Below are positions 9,580 to 18,524 of a DNA stretch of 64,000 nt, one piece after another; positions within the stretch are counted from its first letter, which is position 1; each line of letters begins with the position of its first letter. A program made the position numbers and the translations under genes. Source of the DNA: Sphingomonas_B tabacisoli (GTDB lineage: Bacteria > Pseudomonadota > Alphaproteobacteria > Sphingomonadales > Sphingomonadaceae); the NCBI RefSeq assembly GCF_042678385.1, contig NZ_JBHUDY010000001.1, positions 1,860,001 to 1,924,000 on the forward strand, written 5' to 3'. Below the pieces are notes generated by a model. The model was not told the origin of the DNA. It ran no database searches and saw only the letters and a program-made list of their open reading frames with translations.

Positions 9580-10574
9580 CCACGATCGTGCTTCTTCCAG
9601 ACGCCAGCGAGCCACTGGATATGGCAACGGCGGAGGCGGCGTTCGGCGACATTCTCGACTGGCGCTGCGATCCGGACGATGTCGCCCGCTTCCTGACGGA
9701 CATGTCGCTGCGCGACGAGACCAGCATCGAGATCGCCGCCTGTGCGCGGGCGATGCGGGCGCGGATGATCGAAGTGCATGCACCCGAGCATGCGATCGAT
9801 GTGTGCGGCACCGGGGCAGATGGCCAGCACAGCCTGAACATCTCGACTGCGGTGGCGATCATCGTCGCCGCGTGCGGGGTGCCGGTCGCGAAGCACGGCA
9901 ATCGCGCGTCCTCCAGCAAGGCCGGCGCGGCCGATACGCTGGAGGCGCTGGGCCTCGACCTTGAGGTGGCCGCAGCGACCGCGGAGCGGAGCCTCGCCGA
10001 TATCGGCATCGCTTTCCTGTTCGCGCAGAAGCATCATCCGACGCTTTCGGCGCTGGCGCCTATCCGCCGCAAGATCGGGCGCCGGACCGTGTTCAATCTC
10101 GTCGGGCCGATCTGCAATCCGGCGCGGGTGAAACGACAGTTGATCGGCGTCGCGCGGCCGGACTTCATGCCGGTTTTCGCCGAGGCCTTGCACCTGCTGG
10201 GGATGGAAGCGGCGATGCTGGTCGCCGGCGACGAGCCGCTCGACGAGCTGTCGATTTCCGGGCCCAGCACGATCGTGCGTATGGGCGCTTGCGGCGCAGG
10301 CACGCTCCGGATTGAGCCGGCCGATGTGGGCCTCCCGACCTACCCGCTGAAGGAGCTCCAGGGCGACGATGCCGCCTACAATGCCGCGGCGCTGCGCCGC
10401 ATGCTGCAGGGCGAGCGCGGTGCTTATCGCGACGCCGTGCTGCTCAACAGCGCGGCCGCGCTGATGGTCGCTGGCCGGGTGAGCACGCTCACGGAAGGCG
10501 TCGAGGAAGCGGCGGAAGTGCTCGACAACGGCCTCGCCAATGCCCTGCTCGATTGCTGGATCGCCTACCGGTGA
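9576..10574 (+). CDS. trpD: Anthranilate phosphoribosyltransferase
   Basis: Transfers phosphoribose from PRPP to anthranilate, the second tryptophan step. At 332 residues the length is normal. Diagnostic motifs are the PRPP/pyrophosphate loop VCGTGADGQHSLNIST, the anthranilate-site KHGNRASSSKAGAADTLEALG, and RRKIGRRTVFNLVGPICNPA. It overlaps trpG at its start (ATGA) and trpC at its end (GTGA), indicating one coupled operon. Confidence 0.96.
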   Translation: MTTIVLLPDASEPLDMATAEAAFGDILDWRCDPDDVARFLTDMSLRDETSIEIAACARAMRARMIEVHAPEHAIDVCGTGADGQHSLNISTAVAIIVAACGVPVAKHGNRASSSKAGAADTLEALGLDLEVAAATAERSLADIGIAFLFAQKHHPTLSALAPIRRKIGRRTVFNLVGPICNPARVKRQLIGVARPDFMPVFAEALHLLGMEAAMLVAGDEPLDELSISGPSTIVRMGACGAGTLRIEPADVGLPTYPLKELQGDDAAYNAAALRRMLQGERGAYRDAVLLNSAAALMVAGRVSTLTEGVEEAAEVLDNGLANALLDCWIAYR

Positions 10575-11350
10575 ACAAGCTCGACGAAATATGCGCGCAC
10601 AAGCGAGGCGAAGTCGCCGAACGGAAGCGCAGGACCAGCCCGGCGGAGCTGGCGGAGCGGATCGCCGCGCAGTCGGCGCCGCGCGGTTTCCGGCGCGCGC
10701 TCGATACCGCGCCCGGCTATGGACTCATCGCCGAGATCAAGAAAGCGAGCCCGTCCAAGGGCCTGATCCGCCCCGATTTCGATCCGCCGGCCCATGCGCG
10801 CGCTTATGAGGCAGGCGGTGCCGCATGCCTCTCGGTACTGACCGACGAGCGCTATTTCCAAGGCCATGACGATTACCTCGTCACAGCCCGAGCGGCATGC
10901 AGCCTGCCGGTGCTGCGCAAGGACTTCATGGTCGACCCGTGGCAGGTTGCCGAAGCGCGCGCGCTGGGTGCGGATGCGATCCTGATCATCGTAGCCGCGC
11001 TCTCCGACGCGCAAATGACGGAGATCGAAGCGGCCGCGATCGAACACGGCATGGATGCGTTGGTCGAGGTGCACGATGCAGGCGAGCTCGACCGCGCGCT
11101 GCGGCTCAAGTCCCGGCTGATCGGCGTCAACAACCGCGACTTGCGCGACTTCTCCGTCGATTTCGCGCGGACCTATGAGCTGGTCGGCAGCGCGCCAGCG
11201 GGGTGCACCTTCGTCGCCGAAAGCGGGCTCACCACCCATGCCGATCTCTCCGCAATGGCCGAGCACGGCGTGCGTTGTTTCCTTGTCGGCGAGGCGCTGA
11301 TGCGGCAGACTGACGTGGAGGCGGCAACGCAAAGGCTCCTGTACGGGTGA
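10571..11350 (+). CDS. trpC: Indole-3-glycerol-phosphate synthase
   Basis: Closes the indole ring to give indole-3-glycerol phosphate. The 259-residue TIM-barrel protein has IAEIKKASPSKG (catalytic lysine), VLTDERYFQGHDDYL, VLRKDFMVDPWQ (catalytic lysine), LIGVNNRDLRDF and FVAESGL. GTG at 10571 was chosen because it overlaps the trpD stop in the same GTGA arrangement seen through the operon. It is a stand-alone TrpC, not fused to TrpF. Its own stop overlaps moaC. Confidence 0.96.
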   Translation: MNKLDEICAHKRGEVAERKRRTSPAELAERIAAQSAPRGFRRALDTAPGYGLIAEIKKASPSKGLIRPDFDPPAHARAYEAGGAACLSVLTDERYFQGHDDYLVTARAACSLPVLRKDFMVDPWQVAEARALGADAILIIVAALSDAQMTEIEAAAIEHGMDALVEVHDAGELDRALRLKSRLIGVNNRDLRDFSVDFARTYELVGSAPAGCTFVAESGLTTHADLSAMAEHGVRCFLVGEALMRQTDVEAATQRLLYG

Positions 11351-11820
11351 GCGAGCTTACGCACCTGGACAAGTCGGGCGCAGCCCGCATGGTCGACGTT
11401 TCGGACAAAGCGGTGACGGCCCGCGAAGCGGTCGCTGCAGGCCGGCTCCGCCTGTCCAACGAAGCGTTGAACGCGCTCCGGTCGCAGGCTGCGGCAAAGG
11501 GAGACGCCGTGGCGGTGGCTCGCGTGGCCGGTATAATGGCGGCCAAGCGCACCAGCGACCTTATTCCCCTGTGCCACCCGTTGCCGATCGAACGGATCGC
11601 GATCGACTTCGTGTACGAGGCCAATGCCATCGCGGTGAAGGCGACCGTCGCAACCCAGGACAAGACCGGGGTCGAGATGGAGGCGCTCACCGCCGTTTCG
11701 ATCGCGCTGCTGACCCTTTATGACATGGGCAAGTCTCTCGACAAATCCATGACGATCGAGGCGGTTCGGCTGCTGACGAAATTCGGCGGAAAATCGGGCG
11801 ATTACGTCCGATCGGAATAG
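11347..11820 (+). CDS. moaC: Cyclic pyranopterin monophosphate synthase MoaC
   Basis: Molybdenum cofactor enzyme that converts 3',8-cyclo-7,8-dihydro-GTP (made by MoaA) to cyclic pyranopterin monophosphate. The 157 residues include MVDVSDKAVTAREAVAAG, AAKRTSDLIPLCHPLPI, the active-site region TGVEMEALTAVSIALLTLYDM and the C-terminal KSGDY. GTG at 11347 overlaps the trpC stop, so it is the last gene of the trp operon. moaA lies about 15 kb away, and no moeA, which often follows moaC in related genomes, is found next to it. Confidence 0.96.
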   Translation: MSELTHLDKSGAARMVDVSDKAVTAREAVAAGRLRLSNEALNALRSQAAAKGDAVAVARVAGIMAAKRTSDLIPLCHPLPIERIAIDFVYEANAIAVKATVATQDKTGVEMEALTAVSIALLTLYDMGKSLDKSMTIEAVRLLTKFGGKSGDYVRSE

Positions 11821-11871
11821 GCTGGACCGGCACCCGGCGCGATTCTAACCTTCCTGAAAAGGGAGGGCATC

Positions 11872-13392
11872 ATGGACAGCAGGAACTTCGATCGGCGTGC
11901 ACTCTTGCAGGGCGCGGCGGCCGGCGCAGCGTTTCTCGCGCCAGGGGCGGCGCTCGCGCAATCGGGCGACGAGAAGGCGATCCGCGCAGCCGTCGAGAGA
12001 GGCCACGACGCCTCGATCAAGCGGTTGCAGGAATGGATCGCCCTGCCCTCCATCGCGGCCGAGAACCGCGACATGCAAAAAGGCGCGGAGCACATGGCCG
12101 CGCTCGCGAAGGACGCGGGCTTCCAGCATGTCGAGATCGTGCCGACGTCCGGCCATCCGGGTGTGTTCGCGACCTTGGATGCAGGCGCGAAGAAAACCGT
12201 CGGCCTGTACTTCATGTACGACGTCAAGCAGTTCGATCCCTCCGAATGGAGCTCGCCGCCGACCGAGGCGCGCATCGTCGACAAGCCCGGAATGGGCCGC
12301 GCCATCGTCGGCCGCGGCGCGACCAACCAGAAGGGGCCGGAAGCGACGTTCCTTGCCGCGCTGCACGCCATCCGCGCTGCCGGCCGCAAGCCGCCGGTCA
12401 ATTTCGTGCTGGTTGCCGAGGGCGAAGAGGAGATCGGCTCGCCGCATTTCGCTGAGATCGTGCGTCGGCCCGACATCGCCGCGAATCTGAAGCAGACGAT
12501 CGGCGTGTTCATGCCGTCCAACGGGCAGGACCCCGACGGCTCCACAACGGTCACGCTCGGCTCCAAGGGCATCATCGAATGCGAGCTGATCGCGACCGGC
12601 GAAGCCTGGGGCCGCGGCCCGGGCAAGGACGTGCACTCCTCGCTGAAAGCTTCGATCGACAGTCCCGTCTGGCGGCTCGTGCAGGCGCTGCAGACGCTCG
12701 TCTCCCCGGACGGCAACACCGTGATGATCGACGGCTGGAACGAGCATGTCCGCCCGCTCACCGCGCGCGAGAAAGCGATCATCGCCGAGAACGCGCGCCT
12801 GACGAGCGAAGCCGACGAAATGAAGTCGTTGAGCGTCAAGCACTGGATCGACGACCTGCCCTGGCAGGCGAGCCAGGAACGCCTTGCCGCCGCACCCACC
12901 GCCAATATCGAAGGGCTGGTCGCCGGCTATACTGGGCCAGGCGGCAAGACGATCCTGCCGCACAAGGGCGTCGCGAAGATGGACTTCCGCCTGGTGCCCA
13001 ATCAGACTCACGCCGATTGCGTCGCAAAGCTGAAAGCGCATCTGGCGAAACGCGGCTTCGGCGATATCCAGGTCAAGGTCTCCGGCGGCTACGATCCGAC
13101 CGAGACAGCCGAGGACAGCCGCCTGATCCAGACCGAGATCGCGACGTACAAGAAGCTTGGCGTCACGCCGACGCTCTATCCGCGCAATGCCGGCTCCTGG
13201 CCGGGCTATGTCTTTACGGCGCCGCCGCTGAGCCTGCCGGCCGGGCATTTCGGCCTGGGCCATGGCAGCGGCGCGCATGCACCCGACGAATATTATCTGA
13301 TCGAGCCGTCGAACCCCAAGGTCGCGGGCTTCGATGCGGCGACGATGAGCTATGTCGAGTTCCTCTACGCGCTCGCCTCGGCAAGGACTTAG
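11872..13392 (+). CDS. Secreted M20-family peptidase-like protein with altered metal-site residues
   Basis: A 506-residue protein of the M20/M25/M40 fold with an N-terminal twin-arginine-like signal (NFDRRALLQG, then a hydrophobic stretch ending AALAQ), so export through Tat is likely. The fold is recognisable from GRGATNQKGPEATFLAAL, VAEGEEEIGS (catalytic glutamates) and the late GHGSGAHAPDEY. Two expected metal ligands look replaced: the HxD motif reads MYD (Met about 115), and the bridging aspartate position in GRGxxD reads Asn (about 152). It may bind metal differently or be catalytically changed. AAAAGGGAGG precedes the ATG. Single gene following the trp-moaC run. Confidence 0.82.
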   Translation: MDSRNFDRRALLQGAAAGAAFLAPGAALAQSGDEKAIRAAVERGHDASIKRLQEWIALPSIAAENRDMQKGAEHMAALAKDAGFQHVEIVPTSGHPGVFATLDAGAKKTVGLYFMYDVKQFDPSEWSSPPTEARIVDKPGMGRAIVGRGATNQKGPEATFLAALHAIRAAGRKPPVNFVLVAEGEEEIGSPHFAEIVRRPDIAANLKQTIGVFMPSNGQDPDGSTTVTLGSKGIIECELIATGEAWGRGPGKDVHSSLKASIDSPVWRLVQALQTLVSPDGNTVMIDGWNEHVRPLTAREKAIIAENARLTSEADEMKSLSVKHWIDDLPWQASQERLAAAPTANIEGLVAGYTGPGGKTILPHKGVAKMDFRLVPNQTHADCVAKLKAHLAKRGFGDIQVKVSGGYDPTETAEDSRLIQTEIATYKKLGVTPTLYPRNAGSWPGYVFTAPPLSLPAGHFGLGHGSGAHAPDEYYLIEPSNPKVAGFDAATMSYVEFLYALASART

Positions 13393-13484
13393 CGCGGGCC
13401 GGTAGGAATCCGTTAAGCCTGTCTCTCTGCCGCCGGTTAAGGACTGACCGGTAGAGCTTGGCTGAACCCAGTGGGAATCGGATC

Positions 13485-13802
13485 ATGTTGGCCGCGCAAG
13501 TTCAGCCTGACAGACGCCAAAGCGAGCGCGACGAGGTCTTTTACCGCACGCGGGCGACGGCGGCCGGCCGCGGCAGTTTCGCCGTGCAGGTCGTCAACAT
13601 TTCGGCAAACGGCTTCATGATCCGCGCCGACATCGACGTGGCAATCGGCGACAGCATCATGATCCGCCTGCCGGTGGTGGGCGAAATCCGCGCCGAGGTG
13701 CGCTGGTCTCTGGGCGGCCGGGTCGGCTGCCAATTCGTCCGCATGATTGGCCTTGCGCCTTATCTGGAGCTTCTGGCGGCGCTGCTCAAGGAAACCCGCT
13801 AG
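13485..13802 (+). CDS. PilZ-domain protein (probable c-di-GMP binder)
   Basis: A 105-residue single-domain protein. The two c-di-GMP-binding elements of PilZ domains are present: the arginine cluster DRRQSER near residues 9-15 and NISANGFMI (the (D/N)xSxxG motif) about 30 residues later. ATG at 13485 is preferred to a TTG at 13458 because the extra residues are not PilZ-like. It lies just before an HD-GYP phosphodiesterase gene, so a c-di-GMP effector and a c-di-GMP-degrading enzyme sit side by side. Confidence 0.85.
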   Translation: MLAAQVQPDRRQSERDEVFYRTRATAAGRGSFAVQVVNISANGFMIRADIDVAIGDSIMIRLPVVGEIRAEVRWSLGGRVGCQFVRMIGLAPYLELLAALLKETR

Positions 13803-13856
13803 CTTTACGTCTTGCTAACCCGTTGTTGCGACAATGGATTGGTAAGGGAGGCGACC

Positions 13857-15089
13857 ATAGCACTGATACGTATCGCGCCCGAAGACGTTCAGCTCGGGAT
13901 GTTCATCCAGGGCTTTGACGGGTCGTGGCTGGACCATCCGTTCTGGCGCACCCGATTCGTGATCGAGACCGAGCGCGACTTGCTGAAGGTCCGCGAAAGC
14001 GCGGTTTCGGCCGTCATCATCGACGACGCGCTGGGCAGCGCTGCGCAGCTGGAGCCGGTCACCGCCTCCCCCGAAGCAAGTTCCTGGCAGCCGCCCGCAC
14101 GCCACGCGGCGCCGGCGTGGCGGCCTGCGCCGGCGGTTCATACGCCGCAGCCGCAATCCTTTCCGGCCGCCTATGGCCGCGCGACCCGCATCTTCGGCAA
14201 ATCGCGCAAGGCGGTGTCGGCCATGTATTCCGACGTGCGGCTGGGCAAGGCGATCAAGGCCGAGAAGCTGGTTCCGCTGGTCGACGAGATCACGAGCTCG
14301 ATCGACGAGAACCCGCGCGCCTTCATCAGCATCGCGCAGCTGAAGACCCGCCACGAATACACCTATATGCACTCGGTCGCGGTGTGCGCATTGATGATCA
14401 ATCTGGCCCGCGACCTGCGCTTCAGCGACGCGGCCGTGCGCGACGCGGGCATGGCCGGGCTGTTGCACGACATCGGCAAGGCGCTGATGCCGCTGGAGCT
14501 GCTCGACAAGCCGGGCAAGCTGACCGACGAAGAATTCGAAGTGATCAAGACCCATCCGATGCGCGGGCAGGAATTGCTCAAGCAGAGCAGCGGTGTCTCC
14601 CACAACGCCCTCGAAGTCTGCCTTCGCCACCATGAGCGGTTCGACGGCCAGGGCTATCCCGACGGCCTGTCGGGCGATCGCCTGAGCTTGTTCGCGCGCA
14701 TGGGCGCGCTGTGCGACGTCTATGACGCCGTCACCTCCGAACGCGCCTACAAACCGGCGTGGAGCCCGACCGAGACCGTCGCCAACATGCGGGACTGGGC
14801 CGGGCATTTCGATCCCGAGATGTTCGAATTGTTCGTGAAAAGCGTGGGCATCTACCCGACCGGCGCGCTGGTCCGCCTGAAATCCGGCCGAGTCGCGATG
14901 GTGACCGGGGAAAATCCGGACGATCCGACGCGCCCGCCGCTCGTCTCGGTTCCCGACGCGCTGCATCCGGAAGCCGAGCGCCTCGATCCTGCGGTCGAGG
15001 AAATCGTCGGCATGGAAAGCGCCGAGGCGCTTCACCTCGAAAGTTGGGAATCGAAGCGCGCGCAGATGATCAAGCGATTCCGTTCCTGA
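13857..15089 (+). CDS. HD-GYP c-di-GMP phosphodiesterase with DUF3391 domain; start codon uncertain
   Basis: About 410 residues. An N-terminal DUF3391 region (IRIAPEDVQLGMFIQGFDGS) is followed by an HD-GYP domain with HSVAVCALMINLARDL, LLHDIGKALMP, KTHPMRGQELL and the intact signature HHERFDGQGYPDG. Such enzymes open c-di-GMP in the cytosol. The start is unusual. A good AAGGGAGG lies at 13844-13851, and the expected homologous start is an ATA codon at 13857 where ATG would fit; CTG at 13863 is the next option. In-frame TTG codons at 13812 and 13839 are further upstream and lack a ribosome site. The 3' end overlaps the convergent gene by 20 bases. Confidence 0.88.
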   Translation: MALIRIAPEDVQLGMFIQGFDGSWLDHPFWRTRFVIETERDLLKVRESAVSAVIIDDALGSAAQLEPVTASPEASSWQPPARHAAPAWRPAPAVHTPQPQSFPAAYGRATRIFGKSRKAVSAMYSDVRLGKAIKAEKLVPLVDEITSSIDENPRAFISIAQLKTRHEYTYMHSVAVCALMINLARDLRFSDAAVRDAGMAGLLHDIGKALMPLELLDKPGKLTDEEFEVIKTHPMRGQELLKQSSGVSHNALEVCLRHHERFDGQGYPDGLSGDRLSLFARMGALCDVYDAVTSERAYKPAWSPTETVANMRDWAGHFDPEMFELFVKSVGIYPTGALVRLKSGRVAMVTGENPDDPTRPPLVSVPDALHPEAERLDPAVEEIVGMESAEALHLESWESKRAQMIKRFRS

Positions 15090-15687
15090 CCTGAGACATG
15101 ATTGCGAGGGGCCGTCCCTCGTTATCCTTGAAGAACGCCATCCATTCCTCGGTCCCGTCATCGTGGCGATGGATCATGTGGGGCGCGTTCAGGAATTCGA
15201 CGCCTGCGCTTTCCAAAGCGGTGTGGGTCAGGCGAACATCGTCGACTTTAAAGTAGATGATCGACTCGCCGTCGCTTTCGGACTGCGACAGGAACAGCCG
15301 CAGCCCGCCGCAATCGAAAAAGGCGAGATCGCCGAACGAATAGAGATGGGTGAGGCCCAGCACCTCGCCGTACCAATGCCGCGCCGCCTCGACGTCGCGG
15401 ACGCTCCGCGAAATCTGTCCGATCGGTCCCATCGCGAACTCTCCTTCCGATGTTTGAGCGCCAAGCGCCGCCCCGCGGCGAATGCCGGTCCAGTGACGCA
15501 GCTCCAGCCGGGTCGGCAGGCCGAGCTTCACCAGGATGTTGGCGACGTGGAATTTCACCGCGTCCATGCTGGTGCCCATCCGCCCCGCGATCGCCTTGTT
15601 GGTGAGGCCGTGCCGCACGAATTCTGCGACTCGCCATTCGGCCGGGGTCAGCACATCGTCATGGGGCGGGCGGCCTCTCTGCGTCAT
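15070..15687 (-). CDS. LuxR-type HTH fused to a glyoxalase/VOC domain
   Basis: A 205-residue two-domain protein. Residues about 13-67 form a LuxR/GerE helix-turn-helix (LTPAEWRVAEFVRHGLTNKA, then TSMDAVKFHVANILVKLGL). Residues about 86-200 form a vicinal-oxygen-chelate domain (GQISRSVRDVEAARHWYGEV, IIYFKVDDVRL, MAFFKDNEGRPLAIMSQ). A DNA-binding domain joined to a VOC domain suggests a regulator that senses a small molecule, or a resistance protein. The ligand is unknown. The stop lies inside the end of the HD-GYP gene. Confidence 0.8.
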   Translation of the reverse strand: MTQRGRPPHDDVLTPAEWRVAEFVRHGLTNKAIAGRMGTSMDAVKFHVANILVKLGLPTRLELRHWTGIRRGAALGAQTSEGEFAMGPIGQISRSVRDVEAARHWYGEVLGLTHLYSFGDLAFFDCGGLRLFLSQSESDGESIIYFKVDDVRLTHTALESAGVEFLNAPHMIHRHDDGTEEWMAFFKDNEGRPLAIMSQVRNGIA

Positions 15688-15733
15688 GTGGGGGACGCTA
15701 GCCGAGTCGGGCGGGATTTACCCTACCCGCGCC

Positions 15734-16114
15734 TCAGCGCGGCTGCGGGAGCATGATGTTGAGTTGCTTGTCGGCCGTGTCGGCAAGGATGGCGCAGAGC
15801 AATTGCGCCGGGGCGGTGGCAGACGCGTTGCGGAAATAATGCACGACCGTCTGCGCGGGCTCGATCGAGGCCTGCCCCTCCTTGAGACGCTGTTCGGGGC
15901 CGTCGCCGATGCGGGTGAGGAACGCGCCCTTGGCCGCGAAGCAGACGACCGGCACGGTATGAAGATGCTCCGGCATCGCCTGGCCGGGGGCGAAATCGAC
16001 GCGCGTCGCTTCCACGCGGGTCACGGTCTTGGCCGGCGAGATGGGGATCGTGCTCAGCGGCACGCGGGTCGGCAGCGCGACCTGGGCAGCAAGCGCGACG
16101 GCAATCATCAGCAT
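15734..16114 (-). CDS. Secreted cupin-domain protein
   Basis: A 126-residue protein with a short hydrophobic N-terminus (MLMIAVALAAQVALPT) suggesting export, then a single cupin barrel. The cupin metal motif is visible as PGQAMPEHLHTVPVVCFAAKG, with paired histidines in HLH. It starts two bases after the recG stop, so it is probably co-transcribed with recG. Function is unknown. Confidence 0.72.
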   Translation of the reverse strand: MLMIAVALAAQVALPTRVPLSTIPISPAKTVTRVEATRVDFAPGQAMPEHLHTVPVVCFAAKGAFLTRIGDGPEQRLKEGQASIEPAQTVVHYFRNASATAPAQLLCAILADTADKQLNIMLPQPR

Positions 16115-16116
16115 GG

Positions 16117-18177
16117 CTATCCGCTCCTCAGCAAGTTCACCCCGGAATCACGTTCGAACAGATACAGTGCCAGCCGCGCGGCCTGTCCGCGTGGCCCTTC
16201 GAGGCCGCCGTCCCTGTCCACCAGCAGCCGCGCGTCCTGCGACGCGACCAGCAGCAGTTCGTTGAGCAGCTCCGGGCTGGCGAGGCGGAAGACGTGTTCG
16301 CCGGATTGGCGCGTGCCGAGCAGCTCGCCGGGGCCGCGCAGCTTCAGATCCTCCTCGGCGATGCGAAAGCCGTCATTGGTTTCGCGCATCAGCGCGAGGC
16401 GCGCTCGCGCGGTCTCGCTAAGCTGGCCGGAACGGAGCAGCAGGCAGGTTGACTTGCCTTCTCCGCGTCCCACTCTTCCGCGCAGTTGATGGAGTTGGGC
16501 AAGGCCGAAGCGGTCGGCATGTTCGATGATCATCAGCGTTGCATTCGGCACGTCGACGCCGACCTCGATCACGGTCGTCGCGACGAGCACCGAGAGCTGG
16601 CCGGACGCGAACGCCGCCATGACGGCGTCCTTCTCCGGCCCTTTCATGCGGCCATGCACCAGCCCGATCCGGTCGCCGAAGCGCAAGCGCAGCGCCGTCG
16701 CGCGTTCCTCGGCCGCCGCGAGGTCGCTCTTCTCACTCTCCTCGACCAGGGGGCAGACCCAATAGGCCTGGCCGCCGCTTTCCATATGCCGACCGAGCGC
16801 TTCCACCACATCGACCAGCCGCTCGTCCGAGATCACTCGCGTCTCGATCGGCTGGCGGCCGGGCGGCATCTCGTCGAGGCGGCTGACGTCCATCTCGCCA
16901 TATTGAGTAAGGGTCAGCGTTCGTGGGATCGGCGTCGCGGTCATTACCAGCAAATGCGGCGGGCGCTCGGCCTTCTGGCTCAACATCAGCCGCTGCGACA
17001 CGCCGAAGCGGTGCTGCTCGTCCACTACCGCCAAGCCCAGCCGCTTATAGGCGACGCTTTGCTGAAAGATGGCATGGGTGCCGACCAGGATGTCGATCGA
17101 TCCATCCGCCAGCCCCATCAGCGTCGAATCCCGCGCGCGGCCTTTCTCCCGCCCGGTCAGGATCGCGACGCTCACCGGCAAGCCGGCGAGCATCCGGCTC
17201 AGGGATTCGAAATGCTGGCGCGCGAGGATTTCGGTCGGCGCGAGCAGCGCACCCTGCGCACCCGCCTCGACCGCCACCAGTAGCGACATCAGCGCCACGA
17301 GCGTCTTGCCCGAGCCGACATCCCCCTGCAGCAGCCGGAGCATCGGCGATTGTTGCGCCATGTCGCCTTCGATCTCGGCGGCCGCGCGCCGCTGCGCGCC
17401 GGTCGGCGCATAGGGCAGCTTCAACATGTCGCGCAGCCGCCCGTCGCCCTGCAGCGGCTGGCCGCGCCGCTTGCGAGTGGAGGCGCGCACCAGCATCAGC
17501 GCGAGCTGGTTTGCGAACACCTCGTCATAGGCGAGGCGGCACCGCGCCCCGTCGTCTGCGGGGTCGGCGTGCACCGCCGCCAGCGCCGCCCGCCACGGCT
17601 TCCAGCCGCGCTGCTGCAACAGGCTCGGCTCGACCCATTCCGGCAGTTCCGGCGCGCGCGCGAGCGCCTGCTCGGCAAGCTGGTGCAGCCGGCGCGAGGT
17701 GATGCCTTCGGACAAGGGATAGATCGGCTCGCGCGGGGCCGGCGGCTCCTCGCCCGGCGACAGCACCAGGTCGGGATGGACGATCTGCAGCTCCTGCCCG
17801 TAGCTTTCGAGCTTGCCCGAAACGATCCGCTGCTCGCCCAGCGGAAACAGCTTGCGCGCCCAGCCCGGATTGCCGCCGAAATAGACGAGGCTGACATAGT
17901 CGCCGCCCGCATCGGTCGCGTGAACGCGGAACGGCCCGCGACTGCTCCCCGACTGGCGGTAATCGACCGCGGTCAGCGGGATCGTGATCGTCCGCCCGAC
18001 ATCGCCCATGTCGAGCCGCTCGACCCGCTTCCGGTCGATCCACCCCGTCGGTAGGTGAAAGGCGATATCGATTGCGCGCTTGAGGCCCAGCCGCTCGAGC
18101 GGCTTGCGGATGCCGGGCCCGATCCCTTTCAGCGCCTCCACTTCGGCGAACAGCGGATTGAGGATTTCGGGTCGCAT
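16117..18177 (-). CDS. recG: ATP-dependent DNA helicase RecG
   Basis: Branch-migrating helicase that remodels stalled replication forks and Holliday junctions. The 686 residues contain an N-terminal wedge/OB domain (LKGIGPGIRKPLERLG, then SLVYFGGNPGWARKLFPLGE), Walker A in LLQGDVGSGKTLVAL, the DEQH box VVDEQHRFGV, TATPIPRTLTLTQYGEMDVS, and the C-terminal ATTVIEVGVDVPNAT and QLRGRVGRG. ATG at 18175-18177 gives the expected N-terminus; longer frames upstream are not conserved. Divergent from sdhE, with 75 bases between starts. Confidence 0.97.
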   Translation of the reverse strand: MRPEILNPLFAEVEALKGIGPGIRKPLERLGLKRAIDIAFHLPTGWIDRKRVERLDMGDVGRTITIPLTAVDYRQSGSSRGPFRVHATDAGGDYVSLVYFGGNPGWARKLFPLGEQRIVSGKLESYGQELQIVHPDLVLSPGEEPPAPREPIYPLSEGITSRRLHQLAEQALARAPELPEWVEPSLLQQRGWKPWRAALAAVHADPADDGARCRLAYDEVFANQLALMLVRASTRKRRGQPLQGDGRLRDMLKLPYAPTGAQRRAAAEIEGDMAQQSPMLRLLQGDVGSGKTLVALMSLLVAVEAGAQGALLAPTEILARQHFESLSRMLAGLPVSVAILTGREKGRARDSTLMGLADGSIDILVGTHAIFQQSVAYKRLGLAVVDEQHRFGVSQRLMLSQKAERPPHLLVMTATPIPRTLTLTQYGEMDVSRLDEMPPGRQPIETRVISDERLVDVVEALGRHMESGGQAYWVCPLVEESEKSDLAAAEERATALRLRFGDRIGLVHGRMKGPEKDAVMAAFASGQLSVLVATTVIEVGVDVPNATLMIIEHADRFGLAQLHQLRGRVGRGEGKSTCLLLRSGQLSETARARLALMRETNDGFRIAEEDLKLRGPGELLGTRQSGEHVFRLASPELLNELLLVASQDARLLVDRDGGLEGPRGQAARLALYLFERDSGVNLLRSG

Positions 18178-18252
18178 GCCTATCTGGCCGCTTCTAACCA
18201 CAGACCCGAGGCGCCCGCCAGCGCCCTTCGGGTAATCGCCTATGGAGACGGC

Positions 18253-18519
18253 ATGGACCGCGAACACCGCCTCAAACGCCTGCGCTTTCGCGCCTGGCAT
18301 CGCGGCACGCGCGAGGCCGACTTCATGATCGGCGGCTTTTTCGACCGATATTCAAACGGCTGGAACGATGAGCAGATCGGCTGGTTCGAGGCGCTGATGA
18401 ACGAGCAAGACGTTGATATCATGGCCTGGGCGATCGGCACTCTTCCCGTTCCCGACCGCTGGGCCGGCGACATGATGGGCGCGATGCAGCGCCTCGATTA
18501 CATCCCGATTGCCCGCTGA
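18253..18519 (+). CDS. sdhE: Succinate dehydrogenase assembly factor (FAD flavinator)
   Basis: An 88-residue protein of the SdhE/YgfY/DUF339 family. The signature RGxxE appears in AWHRGTREADFMIGGFFDRY, followed by the family's acidic helix (EALMNEQDVDIMAWAIG). SdhE proteins promote covalent FAD attachment to the succinate dehydrogenase flavoprotein subunit in the cytosol. It lies five bases upstream of mfd, on the same strand, and divergent from recG. Confidence 0.92.
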   Translation: MDREHRLKRLRFRAWHRGTREADFMIGGFFDRYSNGWNDEQIGWFEALMNEQDVDIMAWAIGTLPVPDRWAGDMMGAMQRLDYIPIAR

Positions 18520-18524
18520 ACCGC

